Source of the DNA: Spirochaetales bacterium
Lineage (GTDB): Bacteria > Spirochaetota > Spirochaetia > JC444 > Marispirochaetaceae
Assembly (NCBI GenBank): GCA_016935695.1
Contig: JAFGQL010000058.1
Location: forward strand, 1 to 36,362
Reading direction: 5' to 3'
DNA: 36,362 nt
Below are positions 1-8,579 of the stretch, piece by piece. Each line of letters opens with the position of its first letter. Position 1 is the stretch's first letter. Under the pieces are notes generated by a model. The model had not been told where the DNA came from and made no database searches. It saw nothing but the letters and a program-made list of their open reading frames with translations. A program made the translations under genes and the position numbers.

Positions 1-1155
1 GCCGCAGGGTTCGTAACGTGAGGGCATCACGAAGAAGTCACTGCCTGCCTCTATCCGGTGGGCCAAAGCCTCATCGAAGGTGACGAATCCCTTGAAATTT
101 CCGTGTTTCCGGTCCAGGTCCATTACTGCCTGCTGAGCCCAGGATTCTCCTGTTCCCAGAATGATGTAATTGCAGTTTCCCCGGGAAAGAAAGCTGTCAA
201 ACCAACCGCCATCAAACAGGTCCCGGAACCCTTTCTGTTCCACCAGGCGGGATATCATGGCAAACAGGGGCAGCTCCGGGTCCGGGAATCCGCATTCTGC
301 TGCAAGGGCTTTTTTGCATTGCGCCTTGCCTGTAAGGTCCTCTTCGGAATACCGGGAGGGAAGCGCCGGATCGGTTTCCGGGTTCCAGATGCTGTAATCA
401 ATGCCGTTAAGAATACCTGATAATGACCCGCTGCGACGGGAGAGGATATCTTCCAGGCCGAAACCATGCTCTGGTGTTTGAATTTCCGCGGCATAGGTGG
501 GTGAAACCGTCGTCAGATAATCGGCGTGGGTGAGGGCCGAAACCATGAAGTTGATGTTATCACCCTTGTAGTCGAAGTCTCTGTATAGTTCCTTTGGCGA
601 CAACCGTGTTTCGTGAATATCGTGTTTTGAGAAGACGCCCTGGTACCCCAGGTTATGGATTGAATGGATGGTCTTTGTCCGTGAAAACCCGCTTCCTGTT
701 TCAAAGGCTGCAAGGAAGGCGGCGGTAAGTCCCGTGGGCCAGTCATGAGTATGAATGATGTCGGGAATCCACGAAAGCTCGCGGCACACAGGGAACACTG
801 CCCTGGAAAGGAGTGCGAAGCGGGCGGCATTATTGAAATAGGGATGGTCTCCCGAACCGTAAATGGCATCGGTCTGTGAGAAAAGGGGATGGTCAACAGC
901 CCACACCGGCGTACCCGATCCCGGAAAGGCGCTTTCATACACGGATATGCGGGTGTCTTCAAACCCCACAGGAACCAGGACTGAATCCTTTACAAGGGAA
1001 AACCCGTCGAGGGACAAAAATCCGTACCGGGGAATGATGACCCGCAGATCAATGCCTTGTGCATACAGATGTTCAGACAAAGCCCCGACAACGTCGCCGA
1101 GGCCTCCGGATTTTGCGTAGGGAACTGCTTCGGATGCTGCCATGAGGATTTTCAT
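1..1155 (-). CDS. glgA: Glycogen synthase GlgA, N-terminal 385 residues (runs off the left edge)
   Basis: Starch/glycogen synthase of glycosyltransferase family 5, which adds glucose from ADP-glucose to the non-reducing end of a growing alpha-1,4-glucan. The reverse-strand reading begins MKILMAASEAVPYAKSGGLG at 1153-1155, including the KSGGLGD substrate loop typical of GlgA. It continues without a stop to base 1, where the conserved SRYEPCG motif near the C-terminal active site is reached. Bacterial GlgA is usually about 480 residues, so roughly 90 residues lie outside the window. Conserved HTHDW, TIHSIHNLGYQG and GILNGID stretches are visible. It is the last gene of an apparent minus-strand run trxB, glycosidase, acetyltransferase, glgA; the gap to the acetyltransferase is 31 bp. 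An AGGTG about 18 nt before the start is a weak ribosome site. Confidence 0.95.
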   Translation of the reverse strand, partial: MKILMAASEAVPYAKSGGLGDVVGALSEHLYAQGIDLRVIIPRYGFLSLDGFSLVKDSVLVPVGFEDTRISVYESAFPGSGTPVWAVDHPLFSQTDAIYGSGDHPYFNNAARFALLSRAVFPVCRELSWIPDIIHTHDWPTGLTAAFLAAFETGSGFSRTKTIHSIHNLGYQGVFSKHDIHETRLSPKELYRDFDYKGDNINFMVSALTHADYLTTVSPTYAAEIQTPEHGFGLEDILSRRSGSLSGILNGIDYSIWNPETDPALPSRYSEEDLTGKAQCKKALAAECGFPDPELPLFAMISRLVEQKGFRDLFDGGWFDSFLSRGNCNYIILGTGESWAQQAVMDLDRKHGNFKGFVTFDEALAHRIEAGSDFFVMPSRYEPCG

Positions 1156-1186
1156 GGCAGCATGATAGCGTTTCACCTGTAAAAGT

Positions 1187-2017
1187 TCAACTGAAATAGG
1201 CGATGGAAAAACCCGACCGCACAGAAAAGCCAAGGGCCTTGTACAGAGCAAGGGCCGGTGAATTCTGGACTTTTACAAAGAGGGCGGGGTAGCGGCCGTT
1301 TGCATGTATTGCGTTCATAAGGCAGGCGACAGTTTCTTTGGCAAAACCCCGGTTGCGGAATCCGGGCAGGGTGTAGACGCCGCCTATCTGGCTGACGTTC
1401 CAGCCTTTTGCGTTGATACGGGCCATGGACACCACGCGGCGGTCATACATCCCCATGTAGTGGGGGTATTTTTTCACTTTCTGGCCGAACAGAAGCAGGG
1501 AAACCCCTTTATTGTAATATGCCGGATCAAGCAGTACTTCTTCCTTTTCGTAACCTTCCTGCAGGGGGAATACCCGGGGTATGTCCCTTGCCTTCACCTG
1601 CTCAAAGCTAAGACTTGATGCCGGGAGTGCGGAGGGCGGTGTTTCGGCGCACATGAGCACGTACTCGATGCGCCGGAACAGTTTCAGGGATATGTGGGGC
1701 ATGACCGCGTTTACGGACGTCGCGGTACCCAGTACTGATACTATCTTTGCAAGACCCCTGAAATAAGCGGACAAGGATGTTTGTTCTGACGGTTCAAAAG
1801 TGCCGGTAATCATGGGAAGGATATGACCCTTCAAGTCCGATCCCACAATAGCGCAGATTCCATGACGGTCCTTTCCAATCAGAAAAGCGTTTTTTTCAAT
1901 CAGCTCAAGGCCGCGTTCAATGAACAGTTCGCACAGATTGACGCACAGGGGTTCCCAGTGCCTGAGGAATTCTTCCATGTGACGGCAGTCGTCTTTCCGC
2001 GGCCGAAACCAGTCCAT
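1187..2017 (-). CDS. GNAT-family N-acetyltransferase
   Basis: A 276-residue protein whose C-terminal half (about residues 190-276) reads as a GNAT fold. The acetyl-CoA pyrophosphate-binding segment shows as GVYTLPGFRNRGFAKETVACL, split by its RNRGFA turn, and is followed by VQNSPALALYKALGF, the usual final GNAT strand and helix. The N-terminal half has no motif I recognise and may be a second, degenerate GNAT-like domain. The substrate cannot be told. Its ATG overlaps the stop of the upstream glycosidase gene by one base (TGATG), so the two are probably translationally coupled. The coupling to a sugar hydrolase could hint at an amino-sugar or peptide substrate, but that is inference only. Confidence 0.8.
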   Translation of the reverse strand: MDWFRPRKDDCRHMEEFLRHWEPLCVNLCELFIERGLELIEKNAFLIGKDRHGICAIVGSDLKGHILPMITGTFEPSEQTSLSAYFRGLAKIVSVLGTATSVNAVMPHISLKLFRRIEYVLMCAETPPSALPASSLSFEQVKARDIPRVFPLQEGYEKEEVLLDPAYYNKGVSLLLFGQKVKKYPHYMGMYDRRVVSMARINAKGWNVSQIGGVYTLPGFRNRGFAKETVACLMNAIHANGRYPALFVKVQNSPALALYKALGFSVRSGFSIAYFS

Positions 2018-3696
2018 CAGGGAGATCCGGACAGTGGTACCGGCAGTATTCCTGTCGGTTCAAAATCTCCGGCCAGGGCGGAAAATCCGGCGGTAAAGGA
2101 GTCCCTGCCGGTCCCGTATACCGCAAGAGCGGACTCCACCCAGGGAACTTCGGCCAGATAGACCGGAGTCAGGGTAGATATGACAAACACTTTTTCCTTG
2201 TAGGGTTCGAGGGATTTCAGAAGCTCTATACTGCCGGGGGTAGCCAGGCAGAAAATGAGCAGGTCGGATGTTTTTGCGAGGGTTTCAAGAGCCCGCTTCT
2301 CCGATGCCGCATAGGAGTAAAAAGGCGAGTAGGAAAAAGAGAACAGCCTGGCGCCGGGGTAACGGGCTTTTCCTTCCTCTAGGAACGCGCTGAACTGCCC
2401 CGCGATGGTAATCTTTGTGTCTGTATAATTTTGCGGAACCAGAGGTATCCTGCCCCGGGAAATAAGGGTTATGCTTCGGAAGGCCTGCTGCTGGTAGAAC
2501 TGGGTTCCCGAAGGAATCCGGGTCTCTATCAACTTTTCATCGGGAATGAGGGGAAACCGGGAGTGCCGGCCCAGGTACTTTTTTTTCAATTCTATAATCC
2601 GGCGGACAGATGCGGTGACAATGGACCTGAACTCGCTGTCATTTTTTGTGAGGGACAGTATATGACGGTAGGCCGCCATTTTGTCGGATTCGCTTCGTGA
2701 GATCATCAGGATATCGTTGCCGGCGCGTACAGCCTTTTCACAGACGGCAGGGAAGGTCATGCCGCTTTCCTGTGCGCCGTGCATTTTCAGGTCATCGGTG
2801 ACAATGACCCCGTCAAATCCCAGCTCTTCCCGCAGGACGCCGGTCAGGAGGGCGCGGGAAAGGGATGCCGGTTCTCTGTTTGAAGTGATCCGCGGAAAGG
2901 CCAGATGACCGCTCATGATGGAAGGAATGCCTTCACGTATGAGAAAACGGTACGGGATGAGTTCTCTGCCGCGGAGGGTTTCAATATCTTCTTCCAGTAC
3001 CGGCATGGTGCCGTGGGAATCTTCTTCGGCGTTACCGTGGCCGGGGAAGTGTTTTGCTGTAGCAATGATACCGCTTTCTTCGAGACCGCGGAAAAATGCC
3101 TGTCCGAAAACACCAACCTTCACCGGATCCGAGGAAAAGGATCGGGGTCCTATGACGTGGGTGTTGGGATTAAGATAGATGTCCACTGTCGGTGCGAAAT
3201 TCATGTTTATACCGAGGGTTTTCAATTCGATACCGATGTTCAGGCCGGTCTGGTAGGCGTCATAAGGCAGGCCTGTGGCGCCGATGCTCAGGGCACCGGG
3301 GGTTATGCTGGTTTCACCCTTGACATGACGGACCCATCCGCCTTCCTGGTCGGTGGCGATAATCAGCGGAATTCCCTTGTCGGTTTCCATCGCCGTCTTT
3401 TGCATGGTACCGATGCTGCGGGCGAGGACTGACAGATCCGAAGCGTTCCATCCGAAAATTTTGATGCCGCCTATATGCTTGTCTTGAATCCAGGACAGAA
3501 TTTCTTTGGAAGGTGTATGCCCCATGTACCCGAAGAGAAAAAGCTGACCTGCAAGTTCTTCGTCGGTCATGGATGCGATCAGCTCATCGGTGCCGGTACC
3601 GTCCCAGGCTGAGTAGACATGCTTGATGTTTTCAGCATTCAGCCACATGGACGCCGTGATGCATACAATGGCCGTAAAGCTATAAAACCCTTTCAT
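2017..3696 (-). CDS. Secreted glycoside hydrolase family 3, beta-N-acetylhexosaminidase (NagZ-like)
   Basis: A 559-residue GH3 enzyme. An N-terminal hydrophobic segment (about residues 5-20, ending in LNA) looks like a signal peptide, so it probably acts in the periplasm or outside, unlike cytosolic enterobacterial NagZ. The NagZ hallmark KHFPGHG followed by EDSHGTMP is present at about residues 215-232, giving the Asp226/His228 acid-base pair used by this subfamily. The nucleophile Asp is in GVIVTDDLKM (Asp301). The enzyme should release N-acetylglucosamine from muropeptides or chitooligosaccharides. A further region of about 150 residues follows the barrel, as in Gram-positive two-domain NagZ. 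Start ATG is preceded by GGAAGG. It is 16 bp downstream of trxB and overlaps the next gene by one base. Confidence 0.88.
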   Translation of the reverse strand: MKGFYSFTAIVCITASMWLNAENIKHVYSAWDGTGTDELIASMTDEELAGQLFLFGYMGHTPSKEILSWIQDKHIGGIKIFGWNASDLSVLARSIGTMQKTAMETDKGIPLIIATDQEGGWVRHVKGETSITPGALSIGATGLPYDAYQTGLNIGIELKTLGINMNFAPTVDIYLNPNTHVIGPRSFSSDPVKVGVFGQAFFRGLEESGIIATAKHFPGHGNAEEDSHGTMPVLEEDIETLRGRELIPYRFLIREGIPSIMSGHLAFPRITSNREPASLSRALLTGVLREELGFDGVIVTDDLKMHGAQESGMTFPAVCEKAVRAGNDILMISRSESDKMAAYRHILSLTKNDSEFRSIVTASVRRIIELKKKYLGRHSRFPLIPDEKLIETRIPSGTQFYQQQAFRSITLISRGRIPLVPQNYTDTKITIAGQFSAFLEEGKARYPGARLFSFSYSPFYSYAASEKRALETLAKTSDLLIFCLATPGSIELLKSLEPYKEKVFVISTLTPVYLAEVPWVESALAVYGTGRDSFTAGFSALAGDFEPTGILPVPLSGSP

Positions 3697-3712
3697 GGCG
3701 CCTTCCGCTTAC

Positions 3713-4633
3713 TTAGTTTTCCTTATAAAGATAACGGGCAAGATTATGGGCCGCGAGAGCGCCGTCGGCAGCACCGGATACCAGCGACCGAAACGACATT
3801 GAGCGGACATCCCCTGCGGCATACAGGCCGGGAACCTCGGTTGCCAGGGTTTCGTCGGTGATGAGGTAGCCGTAGTCGTCCTTTTTTAAGTCGGGGACAA
3901 GCTCGGTCCGGGGTGTGGACCCGATGAAGATGAAGACCCCGTCGAATTGGGCCTCGGTTTTATCGCCGGAAACAGCGTTCTCCAGGACAACCGAACGGAC
4001 ACGGTCAGTTCCCCGTATTTCCCTGCAGATTGTCGAAAGGAGGACGGATACCCGGGGATTGGATTTCACCCGGGCGCTCAGGGCTTTCTGTGCGCGGAAA
4101 TCGCTGCCCCGGTGGATAAGGGTAAGTTTGTCTGTCAGTTTGGAAAGGAATTCGGCTTCCTCGCAGGCATTGTCTCCCCCACCGATGACCAGGATCTTCC
4201 TGTTTTTGAAAAACGGTCCGTCGCAGGTTCCGCAGTAACTGACTCCCTTTCCTTCGTATTCGGATTCCCCGGGAATTCCCAGGGTTTTATGGGTAGATCC
4301 AGTGGCCAGGAGTACGCCCCTGGCGGTGATGGTCTTTTTCCCCGCAGAGATGATGAAACCGGTATCGTTTTTTTCCAGTTTGGTGGCAGTGGCGGACTTG
4401 AATTGAACGCCAAAGGACCGGGCCTGCTTTTCCAGCCGCATGGCGAAGTCAATACCTGAAATGGGTTCGGAAAATCCAGGGTAGTTTTCCAGATCATTTA
4501 CAAGCAGAGCCTGTCCCCCGTTCGCCAATTCTTCCAGTACAAGGGTGTTCAGGTTTTCCCTGGCGGAGAATTGCGCAGCGGTTATCCCTGCGATTCCCCC
4601 GCCGATGACAACAACATCATGATCAAAATCCAT
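3713..4633 (-). CDS. trxB: Thioredoxin reductase-like flavoprotein
   Basis: A 306-residue low-molecular-weight thioredoxin reductase, which moves electrons from a nicotinamide cofactor through FAD and a CxxC pair to thioredoxin. The FAD dinucleotide-binding motif is at residues 9-20 (VIGGGIAGITAA). The redox pair is Cys134/Cys137 in SYCGTCDGPF. The second dinucleotide fold GGGDNACEEA is at about 151-160, and the C-terminal FAD motif GLYAAGDVR is intact. Two details differ from the textbook enzyme: CGTC instead of CATC, and HRGSDFR (174-180) instead of HRRxxFR, so one arginine that contacts the NADPH 2'-phosphate is replaced by glycine. Start ATG has a good AAGGAGAAG ribosome site. It leads the minus-strand operon and is divergent from the next gene. 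Confidence 0.93.
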   Translation of the reverse strand: MDFDHDVVVIGGGIAGITAAQFSARENLNTLVLEELANGGQALLVNDLENYPGFSEPISGIDFAMRLEKQARSFGVQFKSATATKLEKNDTGFIISAGKKTITARGVLLATGSTHKTLGIPGESEYEGKGVSYCGTCDGPFFKNRKILVIGGGDNACEEAEFLSKLTDKLTLIHRGSDFRAQKALSARVKSNPRVSVLLSTICREIRGTDRVRSVVLENAVSGDKTEAQFDGVFIFIGSTPRTELVPDLKKDDYGYLITDETLATEVPGLYAAGDVRSMSFRSLVSGAADGALAAHNLARYLYKEN

Positions 4634-4645
4634 GGGTTCTTCTCC

Positions 4646-4674
4646 TTGTCAAACACTACCATAGTGCCTAAATT
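4646..4674 (+). promoter_or_regulatory. Sigma-70-type promoter, probable leaderless transcript
   Basis: TTGTCA at 4646-4651 and TAAATT at 4669-4674 are separated by 17 bp. The ATG of the downstream gene begins at 4681, 6 bp after the -10 box, and no Shine-Dalgarno precedes it, so transcription should start at or next to the A of ATG. A perfect inverted repeat, CACTA-CCA-TAGTG (4655-4667), lies in the spacer and also upstream of the divergent trxB, so it could be a shared operator. Confidence 0.55.
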
Positions 4675-4680
4675 TAATCT

Positions 4681-6096
4681 ATGGATCACTTTCGGCTCCG
4701 TGCCCCGTGCAGCCTTGCTGTATGCCTTGTATGGCTGAATATGTCTGTTTCTCTGTTTTCCCAGCCCTCGCTTTCACCGCGTGTTTTCACCTCGGTGAAG
4801 ACAGAAGTAAGCTACCAGGATCTTATGGAATACGCGTTCCTGGCCTCGGGCCTCAGTCCTGAACAGATCCCTCCGTACCGCGAAGCCTTTGAAGGGCTTT
4901 TGTCTTCCCTTCCTGCCGACAGGATCAGCACAAGTCCTCATCCGGCCGAGGAGCTTCTCCTTGAGCTCCATCAAAGGCTTTTTGACCGGTATCAGGAGCA
5001 GCAAACGTATATACATCGAATTTTTGATTCAGGGGTTTACAATTGTGTCTCGTCGGCTGTGGTATATGCCGTGGCCTGTGTGTATTTCGGCATCCCGGTA
5101 GAGGGGGTTCTTACCGCCGACCATGCCTTCTGCAGGGTCTCATCAGACGGTACCTGGTATGATGTGGAAACAACAACTCCTTTCGGATTCAATCCCGGCC
5201 AGAAAAAAGAGTTCACCAACGCCTTCGGACAGACGGGGTTCACCTATGTGCCTCCCGGCACCTACAGGCTGCGCACCAATATCGGTCTTGTTCGGCTTAT
5301 TTCCATCATATTGAAAAACAGGGCGGGCGAGGCCGAGAGATCGGGAGATTACATGAAGGCGGTTGAGCTTTCTGTGGAGCGTTTCGCCTTGAGCGCCAAT
5401 GAACTGTCCTACCGGGAGATGGTGCAGGTATTTCTGAATTATGCTTCGTTCCTTAATACCCGCGGACGCTATACCGACGCCATCTCGTTTTTGGAAAAGG
5501 CCCGTGAACGGTACGGCCTGGACGATTCCTACACACAAACCCTGTCCTCTCTGGTGTACAACCACGTCGTGACATTAAGCGGCCGGAAGGCCCACGACGA
5601 GGCGCGGCGGTTTACCCATGAACAGCATCAGAATGGAAATATCGGAGAAAAAGAAAAAGCAGAGTTTTTGTATCTTGTCGGAGACAGCCTGGGCATGTCC
5701 ATCCTGGAAGATAACCAGGACCCTGCAGCAGCATCGGTCCTGATCGACGGGTTGTACGCAGAAGGAATTTTGTCCTCCCCCCGGTACCGTGACTACAAAA
5801 TTGCCCTCATATCACGGGAGGCGGAAGCCCTTGCCGCTGCAGGGGAGGTGTATAAAGCCCTGACCCTGGTCCGTAACAGCAGAGAGGTCTTCGGACCCCA
5901 TCAGTTTTTTTCTCATGCAGAAAAAGTATATACCCACAATCTTGCCGTCAGTTATCATAACGCGGCGGCCGATCTCATTAATAAAGGTGACACAGAAGCC
6001 GCCGAAAGGCTGATACTGGAAGGCCTCGGCCTTCTGCCCGGTAATCCAATCCTTCGTGCCGACAAAAGAACAATAGATGCCATGAAATCCCCCTGA
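4681..6096 (+). CDS. Exported transglutaminase-like protein with TPR-like C-terminal half
   Basis: A 471-residue protein with a likely signal peptide (hydrophobic to about residue 27, LFSQP). Residues about 115-165 have the order of a transglutaminase-like cysteine protease core: Cys122 in YNCVSS, His148 in DHAFCRV, and Asp161 in WYDVETT. These are the Cys-His-Asp triad spacings of the superfamily that includes bacterial SirB1/DUF proteins and papain-like amidases. The remainder, from about 200, is helical with alternating A-x-G-Y/R-x-A patterns, consistent with TPR-like repeats. Substrate unknown; cleavage or cross-linking of a periplasmic protein or peptidoglycan peptide is possible. It stands alone between divergent trxB and the flgN operon, with its own promoter directly upstream. 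Function is not assigned beyond the fold. Confidence 0.7.
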   Translation: MDHFRLRAPCSLAVCLVWLNMSVSLFSQPSLSPRVFTSVKTEVSYQDLMEYAFLASGLSPEQIPPYREAFEGLLSSLPADRISTSPHPAEELLLELHQRLFDRYQEQQTYIHRIFDSGVYNCVSSAVVYAVACVYFGIPVEGVLTADHAFCRVSSDGTWYDVETTTPFGFNPGQKKEFTNAFGQTGFTYVPPGTYRLRTNIGLVRLISIILKNRAGEAERSGDYMKAVELSVERFALSANELSYREMVQVFLNYASFLNTRGRYTDAISFLEKARERYGLDDSYTQTLSSLVYNHVVTLSGRKAHDEARRFTHEQHQNGNIGEKEKAEFLYLVGDSLGMSILEDNQDPAAASVLIDGLYAEGILSSPRYRDYKIALISREAEALAAAGEVYKALTLVRNSREVFGPHQFFSHAEKVYTHNLAVSYHNAAADLINKGDTEAAERLILEGLGLLPGNPILRADKRTIDAMKSP

Positions 6097-6125
6097 TTTT
6101 CACTATGCACCCTGAATTTTTTAGC

Positions 6126-6153
6126 TAAGTCCCCGTTCATAATCCGCCGATTA
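6126..6153 (+). promoter_or_regulatory. Sigma-28 (FliA)-type promoter of the flgN-flgK-flgL-fliW-csrA operon
   Basis: TAAG (6126-6129) and GCCGATTA (6146-6153) are separated by 16 bp. The -10 element matches the flagellar sigma consensus GCCGATAA in 7 of 8 positions; the -35 matches TAAA in 3 of 4. It sits just before the first late flagellar gene of the operon, whose ATG at 6178 is preceded by GAGGAG. Confidence 0.7.
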
Positions 6154-6177
6154 TCAATATGAGGAGTCTTAACCGCC

Positions 6178-6678
6178 ATGACGAAAGATGAACTGGGCAA
6201 AAATCTTGCCAACCTCATGCAGAGGGAAGTTACCTTGCTGGAAGAGTTTGCAAGGATAGAAAAATCCATCCGTTCCCACATTCATGAAAGCGATTGGGAC
6301 GGTCTGAATGACGACCTTTCCATGATCGAACCGGTTACCGCCCAGATCAACGAGACCGAAGAAGGCCGGCACAAGGTATTCACGAGCCTCTGCGGTTCTT
6401 TGGGAAAAGAACCTTGGGAAGGGTTTTATCATATCATTGTCCATCTGGAGCCTGGTCAGCGTGATGAGTGCGCCCGGCTGTACCGTGTCCTTAAACTGTC
6501 GGTCCTTACCATCCAGGGCATCACCTTCAGCATTGACGCCCATGTCCGCGCCGTGAGTCTAACGGTCGGAAAGGCCCTTGATCAGTTATTTCCCCATAGA
6601 AAAGGCAAGCTGTATTCCAAGACGGGCACTTCCGTAGCGGCGGACGCAGGCCCTATGCTCGTAAACCACCGCTTGTAG
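6178..6678 (+). CDS. flgN: FlgN-family flagellar export chaperone
   Basis: A 166-residue, mainly helical protein. Position immediately before flgK and flgL, helical heptads across residues 1-60, and the C-terminal tail LYSKTGTSVAADAGPMLVNH, which resembles the tail of FlgN proteins (a GxxY-type motif then an LVNHRL-like end), support FlgN. FlgN keeps the hook-filament junction proteins FlgK and FlgL unfolded and delivers them to the type III export gate in the cytoplasm. Sequence conservation in this family is weak, so the call depends largely on context. GAGGAG lies 11 nt before ATG; the operon promoter is about 25 bp upstream. flgK starts 10 bp after the stop. Confidence 0.78.
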   Translation: MTKDELGKNLANLMQREVTLLEEFARIEKSIRSHIHESDWDGLNDDLSMIEPVTAQINETEEGRHKVFTSLCGSLGKEPWEGFYHIIVHLEPGQRDECARLYRVLKLSVLTIQGITFSIDAHVRAVSLTVGKALDQLFPHRKGKLYSKTGTSVAADAGPMLVNHRL

Positions 6679-6688
6679 GAGGATTTTC

Positions 6689-8566
6689 ATGCAATCCACG
6701 TTTACCGGAATTGAAATAGGAAAGCGCAGTCTCATTGCTCATACCACCAGTTTGCAGACTGTGGGGCATAACCTGAGCAATGCGTCGGTGGAAGGCTATT
6801 CCCGGCAGCGGGTCAATCTGAAAGCCTTTGATCCTTTATATATGCCTCAGCTCAACAGGGAAATGGTTCCCGGACAGATCGGCCAGGGGGTCGATGTCCA
6901 GAGCATTGAACGGGTCCACGATCAGATTCTCGAGGGCCGCATTGTTGCCCAGGCGAACGGGCGCGGCTACTGGGAAGCCCGGGACAAATACATCCTTATG
7001 GTAGAGCAGGTGTACAACGAGCCGACAGAATCATCGGTCCGCACCCTCATGGACAAGTTCTGGGACTCATGGCAGGAAATGTCCCTGTATCCTCAGGAAA
7101 TACCCGCACGGGAAAGCGTCCTCGAACGGGGCCAGGCCCTCATGGACGGTATCCACCGCCAGTACACAGGGCTGAAAACCATCCGCGACATGATAGAAAC
7201 CGATGTCACGGCGACTGTCGAAAGGACCAACGCAATCCTTTCGGATCTGGTGTCGCTGAGCGATCAGATTGTCAAGGTGAAAGCCCTCGGCGACAACCCC
7301 AACGATCTTCTGGACCAGCGTGACCGCCTTGTAAAGGAATTGTCAGGGCTTTTGAATATTACGGTGGATAACCGCGATCCCGACGAATTCAACATTCATA
7401 CCGGCGGTCTGCACCTCCTTCAGGGCAAGGTAGCCAACTATCTTGTCGCCGACCCGGACCCCGCAAATGAAGGGTACTCGGTTATCCGCTGGCGGCACAA
7501 CAACGAGGAGCTCATGCCCGGCGGCGGGAAACTCCGGGGCCTCCTGGACCTGCGCGACGGCGATGTCCGCCTGGAAATCCAGAAACTGGACATGATGAGC
7601 GTCAACTTCATGGACATGGTGAACGAAAACCACCGGGCGGGTTTCGGCCTGAACGGCGAGACCGGTGTTGATTTCTTTACCGAGGTTCCCTTTGTCACCG
7701 ATGTAGCAGGGAATTACGACAGAAACGGCGACGGCGAGTTTGATTCAACCTATGTGTTCCGTATAACCGGCAGCAATCAGCTCGGGGCCCAGGACCATAT
7801 CGGACTTGCAGGCACCATGACCCTTGCCGGTCCTCAAGGAAACATCGCCATCCAGTATTTTCCAACTGATACCGTGGAGGATGTGGTCAAGCGAATAAAC
7901 CTTTCGGGCAGCGAAGTGGTAGCCCGTCTTGACCGCGACGGACGGCTTCAGTTGAAAGGCACCCCGGCGGCGGCCATGGATAATCCCGATTTCGTCATCC
8001 GCCATGTAGAGGATTCAGGGCAGTTTTTGCGGGATTATGCGGGAATACTCCAGGCAAGCGGTCCCGAAGGGGCGTATACCTGGGAAACAGCAAACGCGGT
8101 GGACGGCCTCCAAAGCGGAGCCGGTTCCTTTGCCGTCGCGCCTGTAGCGCACCCCGCCGGATGGATAGAAATGAATTCACGCCTTGTGAACAACCCTACC
8201 GCAATAGCCGGAGGATTCGGGGTGAACGGCAGGCCTGCCGGTCCCGGGGACGGTTCAACAGCCCTGGCTATCGCCAATCTGCGACATGAGCACATCATGC
8301 TGGGGTCGGTTCCCACTTTTGACGAGTATTTCGCGGCGGTCGTCGCCGATGTCGGTCTGAAAGGGGAGACCGCCCAGCGGACCCTGGAAACCGAGAACAT
8401 GATCATGAAAGACCTGGAAGACACCAAGGAAGCCTATTCCGGTGTGAACATAGATGAAGAGCTGTCCGAAATGATCAAATTTCAGCACGGATATACCGCG
8501 GCGGCCCGTTTTATCACAGAAGTGACAAAAATGATCGATACCCTCATTAACCGGGTAGGGGCATAG
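6689..8566 (+). CDS. flgK: Flagellar hook-associated protein 1, FlgK (HAP1)
   Basis: A 625-residue hook-filament junction protein. The N-terminus (STFTGIEIGKRSLIAHTTSL then VGHNLSNASVEGYSRQRVNL) is the conserved rod/hook/HAP D0 helix. The C-terminus (ENMIMKDLEDTKEAYSGVNI, DEELSEMIKFQHGYTAAARF) is the matching C-terminal D0 helix and FlgK signature. The middle (about residues 340-540) is the variable surface domain and contains a calcium-loop-like NYDRNGDGEFDS segment. It forms the first ring of the junction between hook and FlaB filament, inside the periplasm in spirochetes. AGGAGG lies 6 nt before the ATG. Length is at the upper end of the family (about 550-650). Confidence 0.97.
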   Translation: MQSTFTGIEIGKRSLIAHTTSLQTVGHNLSNASVEGYSRQRVNLKAFDPLYMPQLNREMVPGQIGQGVDVQSIERVHDQILEGRIVAQANGRGYWEARDKYILMVEQVYNEPTESSVRTLMDKFWDSWQEMSLYPQEIPARESVLERGQALMDGIHRQYTGLKTIRDMIETDVTATVERTNAILSDLVSLSDQIVKVKALGDNPNDLLDQRDRLVKELSGLLNITVDNRDPDEFNIHTGGLHLLQGKVANYLVADPDPANEGYSVIRWRHNNEELMPGGGKLRGLLDLRDGDVRLEIQKLDMMSVNFMDMVNENHRAGFGLNGETGVDFFTEVPFVTDVAGNYDRNGDGEFDSTYVFRITGSNQLGAQDHIGLAGTMTLAGPQGNIAIQYFPTDTVEDVVKRINLSGSEVVARLDRDGRLQLKGTPAAAMDNPDFVIRHVEDSGQFLRDYAGILQASGPEGAYTWETANAVDGLQSGAGSFAVAPVAHPAGWIEMNSRLVNNPTAIAGGFGVNGRPAGPGDGSTALAIANLRHEHIMLGSVPTFDEYFAAVVADVGLKGETAQRTLETENMIMKDLEDTKEAYSGVNIDEELSEMIKFQHGYTAAARFITEVTKMIDTLINRVGA

Positions 8567-8579
8567 GAGATACACCATA

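Noticed and set aside
2905-3432. 175-codon plus-strand open frame opposite the glycosidase gene
   Set aside because: It is an antisense shadow of a gene with intact GH3 catalytic motifs and has no ribosome site or recognisable protein features.
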